From positions 5,438-69,437 of the forward strand of contig DATBKV010000185.1 of the NCBI GenBank assembly GCA_036555745.1: 64,000 nucleotides of DNA, given 5' to 3'. Positions 53,005 to 61,879 of this stretch are shown here, in pieces. This DNA is from VAZQ01 sp036555745. Its GTDB lineage: Bacteria; Pseudomonadota; Alphaproteobacteria; Rhizobiales; Xanthobacteraceae. Position numbers and translations under genes: made by a program. Positions within the stretch are counted from its first letter, which is position 1. Each line of letters starts with the position of its first letter. The notes under the pieces are model-generated. The model was not told the DNA's origin. It saw only the letters and a list, made by a program, of their open reading frames with translations, and made no database searches.

Positions 53005-54044
53005 GGAGCGCGCAGGCTGAGCGCCGCGGTCGTCCATGGCCGCCTCGAGCCATGGTCCCGGCGCTGCTCGCCGCCATGCTGGCGTTTGGGGGCGCGGCCG
53101 ATGCGCAGACCTCGCCCTCCGGCAAGATCGAGCTGAGCACCGAGCCGATTGCTGCTTTCGACGTCCGCGACCCGTCACGGCGGCAATTCGGGCTGCTCGA
53201 ATTCCGCGGCGGCCTCGTGCTGCGTTCGCGTGATCGCAACTTCGGCGGCATTTCGGCCATCCGTGTTGCCGCCGATGGCGCGCATTTCATCGCGCTCAGC
53301 GACAAGGGCTGGTGGTTCCGCGGTCGACTTGTCTACCAAGGTAAGCGCCCGAGCGGCATCGCCGATGCCGAGATGGCTCCAATTCTCGGCCTCGATGGTC
53401 GCCCGCTTGCTGCGCGCGGCTGGTACGACACCGAGTCGATCGCGCAGGAGGGCGGAACGCTCTATGTGGGAATCGAGCGGGTCCACCAGATCGTCCGCTT
53501 CAACTACGGGAAAGACGGCCTGCTTGCCCGCGGTCGCCCGATCCCATTGCCGCCCGAGCTGCGCTCGCTGCCCGCCAACAGAGGGCTCGAGGCGTTGGTG
53601 TTCATCCCGAAGGGTCTGACGCTGGCCGGCACGCTCATTGCAGTCTCCGAGCGCGGCCTCGACAGCGCCGGCAACATCAAGGCATTCCTGATCGGCGGGC
53701 CCAAGCCTGGAGGATTCGCCGTCCGGCGCAGCTCCAGTTACGATGTCACCGATGCCGCGCTGCTGCCCGGTGGCGGAGTCCTGCTGTTGGAGCGGCGTTT
53801 CAGCTGGAGCAGCGGCTTGGCCGTGCGCTTGCGGCGCGTCGCACTCGCCGAGATCAAGCCGGGCGCGCTGGTTGACGGCCCGGTTCTGTTCGAAGCCGAT
53901 CTCGGCTACGAGATCGACAACATGGAGGGATTGAGCGTGCACCGCACCGCGGATGGCGAAATCGTGCTCACGCTCATTTCCGATGACAACTTCTCTGCGA
54001 TCCAGCGCACGTTGCTGCTGCAATTTGCGCTGGCGGAGCCGTGA
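53001..54044 (+). CDS. Exported esterase-like/phytase-like beta-propeller protein
   Basis: 347 aa starting at the GTG at 53001 that overlaps the cobT stop. A signal peptide with a core LLAAMLAFGGAADAQ lies after a basic leader. The rest looks like the phytase-like beta-propeller family: GGISAIRVAADGAHFIALSD, then WYDTESIAQEGGTLYVGIER, NRGLEALVFIPKGLTLAGTL, and IDNMEGLSVHRTADGEIVLT. It is periplasmic or exported. Enzyme activity (phosphatase or esterase) is a family inference. Coupled to cobT by overlap, though a role in B12 synthesis is not evident. Confidence 0.82.
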   Translation: MRSAQAERRGRPWPPRAMVPALLAAMLAFGGAADAQTSPSGKIELSTEPIAAFDVRDPSRRQFGLLEFRGGLVLRSRDRNFGGISAIRVAADGAHFIALSDKGWWFRGRLVYQGKRPSGIADAEMAPILGLDGRPLAARGWYDTESIAQEGGTLYVGIERVHQIVRFNYGKDGLLARGRPIPLPPELRSLPANRGLEALVFIPKGLTLAGTLIAVSERGLDSAGNIKAFLIGGPKPGGFAVRRSSSYDVTDAALLPGGGVLLLERRFSWSSGLAVRLRRVALAEIKPGALVDGPVLFEADLGYEIDNMEGLSVHRTADGEIVLTLISDDNFSAIQRTLLLQFALAEP

Positions 54045-54093
54045 CTCCCATCGGAGAAGACCGCCCAGGCGGATGGCATGCGACCGACTGGGG

Positions 54094-54384
54094 TCAACTC
54101 GCCGCGGTCTGTTTTTTCCGGATTTGGCGCTTGAGCTCGCGCGCTTTTTCGGAGAGCTCGTCGTCCTTTGCCTTCATCAGAAACGCGTCGAGACCGCCGC
54201 GATGATCGACTGTCTTGAGCGCATGTGCGGACACCCGCAGCTTGACCGAGCGGCCGAGCGCATCGGAGATCATCGTGACGTTGAGCAGATTGGGCAGAAA
54301 GCGCCGCTTGGTCTTGATGTTGGAGTGGCTCACCTTGTGCCCAACCTGTGCGGCCTTGCCGGTCAGTTCACACCGCCGTGACAT
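54094..54384 (-). CDS. rpmB: 50S ribosomal protein L28
   Basis: 96 aa from the ATG at 54384, GAGG nine bases ahead. Family start MSRRCELTGKAAQVGHKVSH and SNIKTKRRFLPNLLNV are clear, ending LKRQIRKKQ. Only one N-terminal Cys, so it is the form lacking the full zinc set. Convergent with the phytase-like gene. Confidence 0.96.
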   Translation of the reverse strand: MSRRCELTGKAAQVGHKVSHSNIKTKRRFLPNLLNVTMISDALGRSVKLRVSAHALKTVDHRGGLDAFLMKAKDDELSEKARELKRQIRKKQTAAS

Positions 54385-54763
54385 GAGAAAAAGCCTCTGA
54401 ACGATCCTGCAGCCCGCCCGGACGCGCTTCGGATACTTTGGTTTGCGCGTCCTGGTCGGAAAACCATTCCTGCCGCCCAGGACATGCGCTCGGAGTTTGC
54501 CAACCAAGCAGCCGCGCATTAGGGGCGGGACGGCCGACGGGCCGGCGGACCTATAGTCACGGCATGCAAGAGCGTCAAGCCGCGTTTCGGCTCGGCCCCG
54601 GAAGCGCATTGCGGGCTGTCTGCGCGGTCTCGCGACTGCCTTGATCGAGCCAAGATGCCGCGGCAAGGAATACCTGGAAAATCGACCAAGTGCCGCCACC
54701 GCGACGGGTTTGCTCCAGTAGTCGATTTTGACAAGAGCGACGCGGCAGCAGGGATCGCGCTTC
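54385..54763. other. Divergent intergenic stretch of ~380 bp between rpmB and the DUF3108 gene
   Basis: No coding frame here has family support. A perfect TTGACA lies at 54728-54733 but without a good -10 at 16-18 bp. The stretch should hold promoters for both rpmB and the DUF3108 gene. Confidence 0.5.
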
Positions 54764-55618
54764 GTGGTTTCATATCGCCTTACCGGTCGCGCAATTGTGC
54801 TGGCAGCGACCGCGCTCGCCGTGACCGTGGCGGATGCCGGGCGAAGCCTGGTTCTCGGTCAGGGCAAGCTCGATGCTCGCTACACGGTGAGTCTTGCCGG
54901 CCTTCCCATCGGCCACGGCGCCTGGGTGATCAGCATCGGCAATGACTATTTCAGTGCCTCGGCAAACGGGGCGACCTCCGGCTTGCTGCAGATCTTCACC
55001 AGCGGCGTAGGGGAGAGCACAGCGCGCGGAGGCGTCTCCGGTGGCCAGCCGATCCCCTCGAACTACGCGGCTCGTATCGTTGCCGACCATAAGACCGACG
55101 AAGTGCGGATGGTGATCAGCGCCGGCGCGGTCAAAGAATTCCGCGTCGAACCGCCGACTGTTGCGGGCCCCGATCGCGTTCCCCTCACCGAGGCCCATCG
55201 GCATGGAATCAGCGATCCAATGACCGGATCGCTGATCCGAGTTCCCGGCAACGGTGACACGCTCGTTCCGCAGGCTTGTCAGCGCACGCTTGCGATCTTC
55301 GACGGCCGGATGCGCTACGACCTGCAGCTGACGTTCAAACGATTGGAGCAGGTGAGGTCGCAAAAGGGCTATCAGGGCGGGGTCGTGGTCTGCGCCGTTC
55401 GCTTCTCGCCGATCGCCGGCTATGTGCGAGATCGTGCGGCGATCAAGTATCTCGTGCAGTTGCGCGACATCGAAATGTGGCTCGCCCCGATCGCCGGTAC
55501 GCGGGTGATGGTTCCCTACCGCGCGTCGGTGCCGACGCCGATCGGACTGGGCGTCGTGCAGGCGACCCAGTTCGTCACCCTGCCGCAGTCCACCAGGGCC
55601 AGCGCCAAGACGCAGTGA
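54764..55618 (+). CDS. DUF3108 exported protein
   Basis: 284 aa from the GTG at 54764; a TTG at 54728 is a longer alternative. Signal helix AIVLAATALAVTVADAG, then the DUF3108 pattern: LDARYTVSLAGLPIGHGAWV, SLIRVPGNGDTLVPQACQRT, FDGRMRYDLQLTFKRLEQV, and VVVCAVRFSPIAGY, closing with MVPYRASVPTPIGLGVVQAT. Periplasmic, probably lipid- or envelope-related, function unknown. Confidence 0.82.
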   Translation: MVSYRLTGRAIVLAATALAVTVADAGRSLVLGQGKLDARYTVSLAGLPIGHGAWVISIGNDYFSASANGATSGLLQIFTSGVGESTARGGVSGGQPIPSNYAARIVADHKTDEVRMVISAGAVKEFRVEPPTVAGPDRVPLTEAHRHGISDPMTGSLIRVPGNGDTLVPQACQRTLAIFDGRMRYDLQLTFKRLEQVRSQKGYQGGVVVCAVRFSPIAGYVRDRAAIKYLVQLRDIEMWLAPIAGTRVMVPYRASVPTPIGLGVVQATQFVTLPQSTRASAKTQ

Positions 55619-56305
55619 CGAGCGCGCCCGCGACCGATATTCAGGCCGGATCGGCCACGCCATGCCCGTTAACATGATCGTCTCGCCTGCGCGCTTGTCC
55701 TCGACGGCGCGTTACACGATATGGTGGGGGGCTGGACATGTCCTACGACATCTGGCCGTGAACGAATTCTGACAGCAGTCGAGTCAGCGATTCGGGCGCG
55801 ATTCGTTCGAGACTCGTTCCACAGCTTAAACACAGGGCTTTCCCGGCGCTTTTCCATCGGTTGAAAGAAGCTCGCCAGCACCGGGAGGGCGATGCGACGC
55901 GCTCGGGTGGACATGCACACAATCGCACCTTGCCACCGCATCGGGCAGGGTCAGCAGATGCAGCGGGCGCGTCGGTCGCGCCACCGGTGTGCGCAACAGC
56001 TCCCTCGCGGCCGCTCGCTCCGGGAGACGAGCAGCGCCGAGTTCAGGACGATCGCGCGCGATCTTCCCTCGAGCGGCATCGCCGAGGGCAAGCTCTTTGG
56101 TCGGCTCTCGGCTATTTGCCGGCGATGGCGGAAGCATGTATCTTGGCGCTTGCGAGATGCACGCGCGGGCTTCGGGCGCTGCCGACCGGCAGGAACCTAA
56201 ACACACGCGATCTGTTATCTTCGATCCCAGCGAGTTTCGCTGCGCCTGCTGCAGAGTGACGGAGAGCATCACGCAACCCCAACGTCGCCCAGCTCTCGAG
56301 CGTTA
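55619..56305. other. Unassigned stretch of ~690 bp upstream of the Suv3-like helicase gene
   Basis: Contains open frames up to 148 codons on both strands (for example minus 55826-56272 and plus 55861-56259), none of which I recognise or which has a strong ribosome site. Composition is slightly less GC-rich than the neighbours. I see no tRNA or complete hairpin terminator. It may be a decayed gene or hold an unrecognised RNA. Confidence 0.45.
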
Positions 56306-59300
56306 ATGCCGATTTCCTTTTCTCCTATGAGCAATCGCGGGCCCGGTGCGCGCGGGACCGGCGTTACCGCCGTGCTCGGTCCCACCAATACCGGGAAGAC
56401 TCACCTCGCTATCGAGCGCATGCTCGCGCATTCCTCGGGCATCATCGGGCTGCCGCTGCGGCTGCTCGCGCGCGAGGTCTACAACAAGATCGCCACGCGG
56501 GCGGGAACCGACGCGGTCGCGCTCATCACTGGCGAGGAGAAGATCAAGCCGCCGAATCCGCGCTACTGGGTTTCGACCGTCGAAGCGATGCCGAGCGAGC
56601 TCGACGTCGCCTTTCTCGCAATCGACGAGGTGCAGCTCGGCGCCGATCTCGAGCGCGGCCACGTGTTCACCGACCGCATGCTCAATCGTCGCGGACGCGA
56701 GGAGACGCTGGTGCTGGGCGCGCACACCATGCGCTCGATGGTCGAACGGCTGCTTCCTGGCGCCCATGTGCTCACCCGGCCGCGCTTGTCCCAACTCTCG
56801 TTCGCGGGCGAGAAGAAGATCACGCGGTTGCCGCGCCGTTCGGCGATCGTGGCGTTCTCGGCCGAGGAGGTCTATTCCATCGCCGAGCTGATCCGGCGCC
56901 AGCACGGCGGCGCCGCCGTGGTGCTCGGGGCGCTGAGTCCGCGCACCCGCAATGCGCAAGTGGCGCTCTATCAGAGCGGCGACGTGGAATATCTCGTCGC
57001 CACCGATGCGATCGGGATGGGACTCAATCTCGACGTCGATCACGTCGCGTTTGCGTCCGACCGCAAGTTCGACGGCTATCAATACCGCAAGCTCAATCCC
57101 GCCGAGCTGGCGCAGATTGCCGGCCGCGCCGGACGCGCCACCCGCGACGGCACCTTCGGCACCACCGGCAGATGTCCGCCGTTCGAGGCCGAGCTGGCGC
57201 AGGCTCTCGAAGCCCACAGCTTCGAGCCGGTCAAGATGCTGCAGTGGCGCAATACCGATCTCGACTTCTCGTCGGTGGGCGCGCTGCAAGCCTCGCTTGC
57301 CGACGTGCCAAGGGAAAATGGCCTCACCCGCGCGCCGGTCGCCGAGGATATCCTGGTATTGGATCATGCGGCGCGCGACGATGATATCCGCGCGCTCGCG
57401 ACGACGCCCCACGCCGTCGAGCGGCTGTGGGACGTTTGTCAGGTGCCGGACTATCGCAAGATCTCGCCCGCAACCCACGCTGAGCTCGTCACCACGCTCT
57501 ACGGTTTTTTGATGCGAGAGAGGGTGATTCCCGACGAGTGGTTCGCCCATCAGGTTGAGCAAGCCAACCGCGTCGACGGCGACATCGACACGCTCTCCAA
57601 CCGGATCGCGCATATCCGCACCTGGACATTCGCCGCTAACCGCCCGGATTGGCTGGCCGAGCCCGAGCACTGGCAGGGCGTCACCCGCGCCGTGGAGGAC
57701 AAGCTGTCGGATGCCCTGCACGAGCGCTTGACCGAGCGCTTCGTCGATCGGCGCACGAGCGTGCTGATGCGGCGTCTGCGCGAAAAGACGGTGCTCGAGA
57801 CCGACATCGGCAAGGGCGGCGAAGTCGTGGTCGAGGGACACTCCATCGGCCGGCTCGACGGGTTCATGTTCATCCCCGATGCATCGAGCGCCGGCTCGGA
57901 GGCGAAAGCGCTCGCTGGTGCCGCACAAAAGGCGCTGGCCGGCGAGATCGATGCGCGCGCCACGCGCTTGGCGCACGGGGCGGACGGGCAATTCGTACTG
58001 GCGACCGACGGCACCGTCAGATGGCTCGGCCAGCCAGTCGGCAAACTGCTGGCTGGCGAGGACGCGCTCAAGCCGCGCCTGCGCATCATCGCGGACGAGC
58101 ATCTCACCGGCGCACCGCGCGAAGCGGTACAAGCCCGCCTCGAGCTCTGGCTCAAGTCTCACATCGAGCGGCTTCTGGAGCCGCTGTTCCGGCTGGCGGC
58201 CGCCGACGATGTCACCGGCATCGCGCGCGGGTTGGCATTCCAACTCACCGAGGCGCTGGGTGTGCTCGATCGTCAAAAGGTTGCGGAGGACGTGAAAGGG
58301 CTGGATCAGGCCGCGCGCGCCACGCTGCGGAAGTACGGCGTGCGCTTTGGCGCCTACCACATCTACCTCCCGGCGTTGCTCAAACCGGCGCCGCGAGCCT
58401 TGGCCACCCAATTGTGGGCGCTCCGGCATGGCGGCGCGGACGCGAAGGGGCTGGACGCGATCCAGCAGCTCGCCGCCAGCGGCCGCACGTCGGTCGCCGC
58501 GGATCAGGGAATTGCCAAGCCGCTCTACCGCATCGCCGGCTATCGCCTGTGTGGCGCGCGCGCGGTGCGGGCCGACATTTTGGAACGGCTCGCCGATCTG
58601 ATCCGCCCGGCGCTGGCATGGCGGGCCGGCGCCAGCGGCCCCCGGCCGCCGGGCGCCATCGACGGCTTCGGCTTCACCGTCGCTCCCGGCATGATGTCGC
58701 TGGCGGGTTGTTCGGGCGAGGATTTCGCCTCGGTCCTGCGTTCGCTCGGCTATCGTATGGAAAGGCGGCCAAAGCCGGCAGAGGCGCCGCCGGCACCAGC
58801 GCCATCGACGCTGGCGGCGCCATGCCAGGCAGCGGGCACCGGGGCGATCGACGAAGTCGCCGCGCCGGTGGTCGAGGATCAATTGCAGCTGGCGCTCGAC
58901 GCCACGGACCGCGCAAGCGATGCGGCCCCCGCATTGTTGTCGGCTCCGCCGGCGGCCGCAGACGACGTCGCCGCGTCCGCGGGGGCGGCGGCTATGGCGC
59001 TCGGGCCGTTAACGGACGGGACGTCGGGCAACCTCGAAGGAGCCTCACCTGTCGCGGCCTGCGATCCGGTCGTAGCAACGGCGGAGACTGCGGCGGCACT
59101 GGGCGAGGTTGAGGTCGAGCAACCCTCGGGCGCGGCGGCGGGACCGGAGCCGGCTCCCGACCTCCAAGCCAAGCCCGCCGAATTCATCGAGGTGTGGCGG
59201 CCCGGCCGGCGCGACGAGCAGGCCAGGAAACCGCGGCGCGACGCGGAGGCCGGGCGGCATCGGCGCCGCCCGATCGGCGCTTCGCCAGCGGGTACCGCGC

Positions 59301-59701
59301 CCGAGGGCGCAGCCGCGCCCGAGGCCGCTGGCGCCCGGCTCGCCGAGCGCCCCGCCGAGGTCGGACCCGCAGCCGGAGAGCACCGGGAGCCTCGCCGCCA
59401 GCGTCAAGGGCCTGCTAGTCGCGCCGACCGGCGGTCCCCCCGCTCGGATCGCGCTGCGCGCGAACCGCGCGGCGAGGCGTTCGATCGGTCGCAACGCGGC
59501 GAGCGGCCGCCGCCCCGCGAGCGACCAGACCGCGGCCCACGCGCCGATCGCCCCGATCGCGATCCTGCGCTGCGCGCGAAATACATCAAGGGGCGAGGCG
59601 ACGGGGACCGCCGCGATCGCCAGCCCGACCCGAACTCGCCCTTTGCCAAGCTTGCTGTGCTGAAAGAGCAACTCGAGGCCAGTACCAAGGAGCCGCGCTG
59701 A
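56306..59701 (+). CDS. Suv3/MgpS-like RNA helicase with long disordered basic C-terminus
   Basis: 1131 aa. Superfamily 2 helicase core at residues ~15-330: Walker A LGPTNTGKTHLAI (~24-36), DEVQ in FLAIDEVQLGADLERGHVF, the helicase-C motifs YLVATDAIGMGLNLDVDHVA and QIAGRAGRATRDGTFG. This matches mitochondrial Suv3 and its alphaproteobacterial relatives, implicated in RNA decay. From about 820 on the chain is Ala/Pro-rich and then, from ~960, very Arg-rich (RSPRSDRAAREPRGEAF), typical of RNA-binding tails. Start at the ATG at 56306 or the one at 56327. Confidence 0.9.
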   Translation: MPISFSPMSNRGPGARGTGVTAVLGPTNTGKTHLAIERMLAHSSGIIGLPLRLLAREVYNKIATRAGTDAVALITGEEKIKPPNPRYWVSTVEAMPSELDVAFLAIDEVQLGADLERGHVFTDRMLNRRGREETLVLGAHTMRSMVERLLPGAHVLTRPRLSQLSFAGEKKITRLPRRSAIVAFSAEEVYSIAELIRRQHGGAAVVLGALSPRTRNAQVALYQSGDVEYLVATDAIGMGLNLDVDHVAFASDRKFDGYQYRKLNPAELAQIAGRAGRATRDGTFGTTGRCPPFEAELAQALEAHSFEPVKMLQWRNTDLDFSSVGALQASLADVPRENGLTRAPVAEDILVLDHAARDDDIRALATTPHAVERLWDVCQVPDYRKISPATHAELVTTLYGFLMRERVIPDEWFAHQVEQANRVDGDIDTLSNRIAHIRTWTFAANRPDWLAEPEHWQGVTRAVEDKLSDALHERLTERFVDRRTSVLMRRLREKTVLETDIGKGGEVVVEGHSIGRLDGFMFIPDASSAGSEAKALAGAAQKALAGEIDARATRLAHGADGQFVLATDGTVRWLGQPVGKLLAGEDALKPRLRIIADEHLTGAPREAVQARLELWLKSHIERLLEPLFRLAAADDVTGIARGLAFQLTEALGVLDRQKVAEDVKGLDQAARATLRKYGVRFGAYHIYLPALLKPAPRALATQLWALRHGGADAKGLDAIQQLAASGRTSVAADQGIAKPLYRIAGYRLCGARAVRADILERLADLIRPALAWRAGASGPRPPGAIDGFGFTVAPGMMSLAGCSGEDFASVLRSLGYRMERRPKPAEAPPAPAPSTLAAPCQAAGTGAIDEVAAPVVEDQLQLALDATDRASDAAPALLSAPPAAADDVAASAGAAAMALGPLTDGTSGNLEGASPVAACDPVVATAETAAALGEVEVEQPSGAAAGPEPAPDLQAKPAEFIEVWRPGRRDEQARKPRRDAEAGRHRRRPIGASPAGTAPEGAAAPEAAGARLAERPAEVGPAAGEHREPRRQRQGPASRADRRSPRSDRAAREPRGEAFDRSQRGERPPPRERPDRGPRADRPDRDPALRAKYIKGRGDGDRRDRQPDPNSPFAKLAVLKEQLEASTKEPR

Positions 59702-59716
59702 CGGCGGCGCACGACC

Positions 59717-60133
59717 TTGATCCACACTTCGACGCCGCCCTGTGAAACGGCCAGTCTTGACCGCCAGCGCATCGACAAGTGGCTCTGGCACGCGCGGGTG
59801 GTGCGCACGCGCTCACAGGCGGCGGCTCTGACTGTGGCAGGCCACGTGCGCATCAATGGCCTGCGCGCGGACGCCCCGAGCCGAGCGGTGCGGACTGGCG
59901 ATGTGGTTACGGTTGCGCTTGATCGCGGCGTACGCGTGCTCAAGGTGATGGGCTTTGCCCAGCGCCGCGGCTCGGCAGTTGACGCGCGCGCCCTTTGCGA
60001 GATGATCGAGCCTGCGCGTCCGGCCGAACAACCGCCACCGCCGTCCTCAGGCCTGCGGCCGGCCGGGGCGGGGCGGCCGACCAAACGCGATCGCCGCGCC
60101 ATCGAGCGCTTGCACGGCGAGGAGACCGAGTGA
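59717..60133 (+). CDS. S4-domain RNA-binding protein (Hsp15-like)
   Basis: 138 aa from a TTG at 59717, the only start before the domain. The S4 domain LDRQRIDKWLWHARVVRTRS followed by QAAALTVAGHVRINGLRADA is at residues ~14-70, and the tail is rich in Pro and basic residues. Hsp15 binds stalled 50S subunits carrying nascent tRNA. Begins 15 bases after the helicase gene and runs in the same direction. Confidence 0.85.
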   Translation: MIHTSTPPCETASLDRQRIDKWLWHARVVRTRSQAAALTVAGHVRINGLRADAPSRAVRTGDVVTVALDRGVRVLKVMGFAQRRGSAVDARALCEMIEPARPAEQPPPPSSGLRPAGAGRPTKRDRRAIERLHGEETE

Positions 60134-60334
60134 CGATCTGCGCGGCTGCACCGCGGGCGCACCAGGGGCGGGGCGCTGGCAACGCAGGCGGCGACGCGGC
60201 TGCTCCGGCTGGATGGCTCGGTCGCGAGCCGCCGCAAGGCTGCGGACGCCAAGCCCGCCAGAACGGCGCGCAACGTCAATGTCTTGCCTGCCACCGGCCC
60301 ATGCGGTACTCAGCCCGCATCCGGAGAGCGAGGA

Positions 60335-60670
60335 ATGACCTACGTCGTCGTCGAAAGTTGCATCAAGTGCAAGTACATGGACTGCGTCGAGGTGTGCCCC
60401 GTGGATTGTTTCTACGAGGGCGAGAACATGCTGGTCATCCACCCCGATGAGTGCATTGACTGCGGGGTTTGCGAGCCGGAATGCCCGGTCGAGGCGATCA
60501 AGCCCGATACCGAGCCGGCGCTGGAGGAGTTCCTCAAGCTCAACGCCGAATACGCGAAGGCCTGGCCCAACATCACCTCGAAGAAAGAGCCGCCTGCGGA
60601 CGCCAAGGATTGGGACCAGGTGCCGGACAAGCTTAAATACTTCTCGCCTAAGGGTGGAACCGGCGATTAG
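60335..60670 (+). CDS. fdxA: 7Fe ferredoxin FdxA
   Basis: 111 aa, typical length. GAGCGAGGA precedes the ATG at 60335. Cluster ligands: CIKCKYMDCVEVCPVDCFYE in the first half, and CIDCGVCEPECPVEAIKPD in the second, giving a [3Fe-4S]/[4Fe-4S] pair. The C-terminal region with AYAKAWPNIT is typical. Electron carrier of the cytoplasm. Confidence 0.95.
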   Translation: MTYVVVESCIKCKYMDCVEVCPVDCFYEGENMLVIHPDECIDCGVCEPECPVEAIKPDTEPALEEFLKLNAEYAKAWPNITSKKEPPADAKDWDQVPDKLKYFSPKGGTGD

Positions 60671-60747
60671 GCCGGCTCGTTAACCAGGCGTGACAAAAAT
60701 GTAATGCTGAAATGCCCGAAATCGGCCGTTTGCGCCGCCGCAAGGCT

Positions 60748-60777
60748 TTGATTTCTACGAAAAATGTGCTATATATT
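60748..60777 (+). promoter_or_regulatory. Candidate promoter of carD
   Basis: -35-like TTGATT (60748-60753), an 18-bp spacer, and TATATT (60772-60777), in the most AT-rich stretch of the window. Transcription would start near 60784, before a perfect palindrome at 60810-60825. Confidence 0.5.
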
Positions 60778-60809
60778 AAAAAAATGAGCAAAACCCCCGC
60801 ACCCGAGCC

Positions 60810-60825
60810 GCTCCCCATGGGGAGC
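60810..60825. promoter_or_regulatory. Perfect 16-bp palindrome followed by a T-rich run, carD leader
   Basis: GCTCCCCATGGGGAGC is fully self-complementary; as RNA it makes a 6-bp stem around CATG, followed by ATTATTTTTC. It lies ~30 bp downstream of the candidate carD promoter. It could be an attenuating terminator in the leader, an operator, or, if fdxA transcripts reach so far, their terminator. Confidence 0.5.
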
Positions 60826-60866
60826 ATTATTTTTCGGGTTGCTTTCGAGAAACCCCAACTAGGGAC

Positions 60867-61652
60867 GTGAGATCCACGCGACAAGCCGTGGCAGGAAAAA
60901 CGCGCCATCGGTCGAAGAGGACCACCGCCGCCACCCGGCGGACGAAGAAGACCTCAGCCGGCGTTCGCCGGAGGGCATCGCAGGCTCCGCGCGCGGCGAC
61001 GCGACGAGGGGCCCCCGTGGCCAAGACACCCGTCCGTCGCAAGCCGGACGAAGGAGTTGCTCCCGGCATGACCAGCAAGAAGACGACCCAGCGTCAAGGC
61101 TTCAAGACCAACGAGTTCATCGTCTATCCCTCGCATGGCGTTGGCCAGATCGTGGCCATCGAAGAGCAGGAGGTTGCGGGTGCCAAGCTCGAGCTCTTCG
61201 TCATCAACTTCGTCAAGGACAAGATGACGTTGCGGGTGCCGACGGCGAAGATCGCATCGGTCGGCATGCGCAAGCTGGCCGAGCTGCCGCTGGTCAAGCG
61301 GGCGCTGGAGACGCTCAAGGGCCGCGCCCGCGTCAAGCGCACGATGTGGTCGCGCCGGGCCCAGGAATACGAGGCCAAGATCAATTCCGGCGACATCGTC
61401 GCCATCGCCGAAGTGGTGCGCGACCTTTATCGCTCGGACACGCAGCCGGAGCAGTCCTATTCGGAGCGCCAGCTCTACGAGGCCGCGCTCGACCGTCTCT
61501 CGCGCGAAATCTCGGCGGTGCAACGCATCACCGAGACTGAAGCGATCAAGGAGATCGAAGCTGCTCTCGCCAAGGGGCCGCGGCGCGGTCCCAAGCCTGC
61601 CGACGGCGAGGCCGAGGACGAGGACGTGGTGGTGGAGGAAGAGGCAGCGTAG
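60867..61652 (+). CDS. carD: CarD-family RNA polymerase-binding transcription factor
   Basis: 261 aa if started at the GTG at 60867; 194 aa from the ATG at 61068 (AAGGAG 12 bases ahead), which is nearer the usual length. CarD binds RNA polymerase beta via its N-terminal Tudor-like domain (EFIVYPSHGVGQIVAIEEQE, residues ~16-35 of the short form) and the DNA via a C-terminal helical part (AVQRITETEAIKEIEAALAK). The longer form would add ~67 Lys/Arg/Thr-rich residues. Ends with an acidic tail and a clear terminator. Confidence 0.92.
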   Translation: MRSTRQAVAGKTRHRSKRTTAATRRTKKTSAGVRRRASQAPRAATRRGAPVAKTPVRRKPDEGVAPGMTSKKTTQRQGFKTNEFIVYPSHGVGQIVAIEEQEVAGAKLELFVINFVKDKMTLRVPTAKIASVGMRKLAELPLVKRALETLKGRARVKRTMWSRRAQEYEAKINSGDIVAIAEVVRDLYRSDTQPEQSYSERQLYEAALDRLSREISAVQRITETEAIKEIEAALAKGPRRGPKPADGEAEDEDVVVEEEAA

Positions 61653-61682
61653 GCCGCCGCCTCCCCCGGACGCAACGATGCG

Positions 61683-61712
61683 AAGGGCCCGGCGGCAATG
61701 CCGGGCCCTTTT
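61683..61712 (+). terminator. Intrinsic terminator after carD
   Basis: Perfect 11-bp stem AAGGGCCCGGC (61683-61693) with GCCGGGCCCTT (61700-61710) around GGCAAT, followed by a short TT. Strong GC-rich stem about 30 bp after the carD stop. Confidence 0.88.
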
Positions 61713-61879
61713 CGCGATTGGCCCTGCGGACGGCAGCGGCGCCGGTTCTATTCCGCATCGGCGGCCTAAGCGCTTCCCAGCACAGCAATAACAGCCGAAG
61801 AAATGTCCCGGCGCAGCCATAATTACGCTCCGTTTGGCAACAAGATGAGGAGCATCGGGGTCATTTGGTGTGGGGGCAT

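Noticed and set aside
56303..58882. 859-codon open frame on the minus strand across the Suv3-like helicase
   Set aside because: Antisense shadow of the helicase gene; low-complexity Arg/Ala/Gly composition and no recognisable motif.
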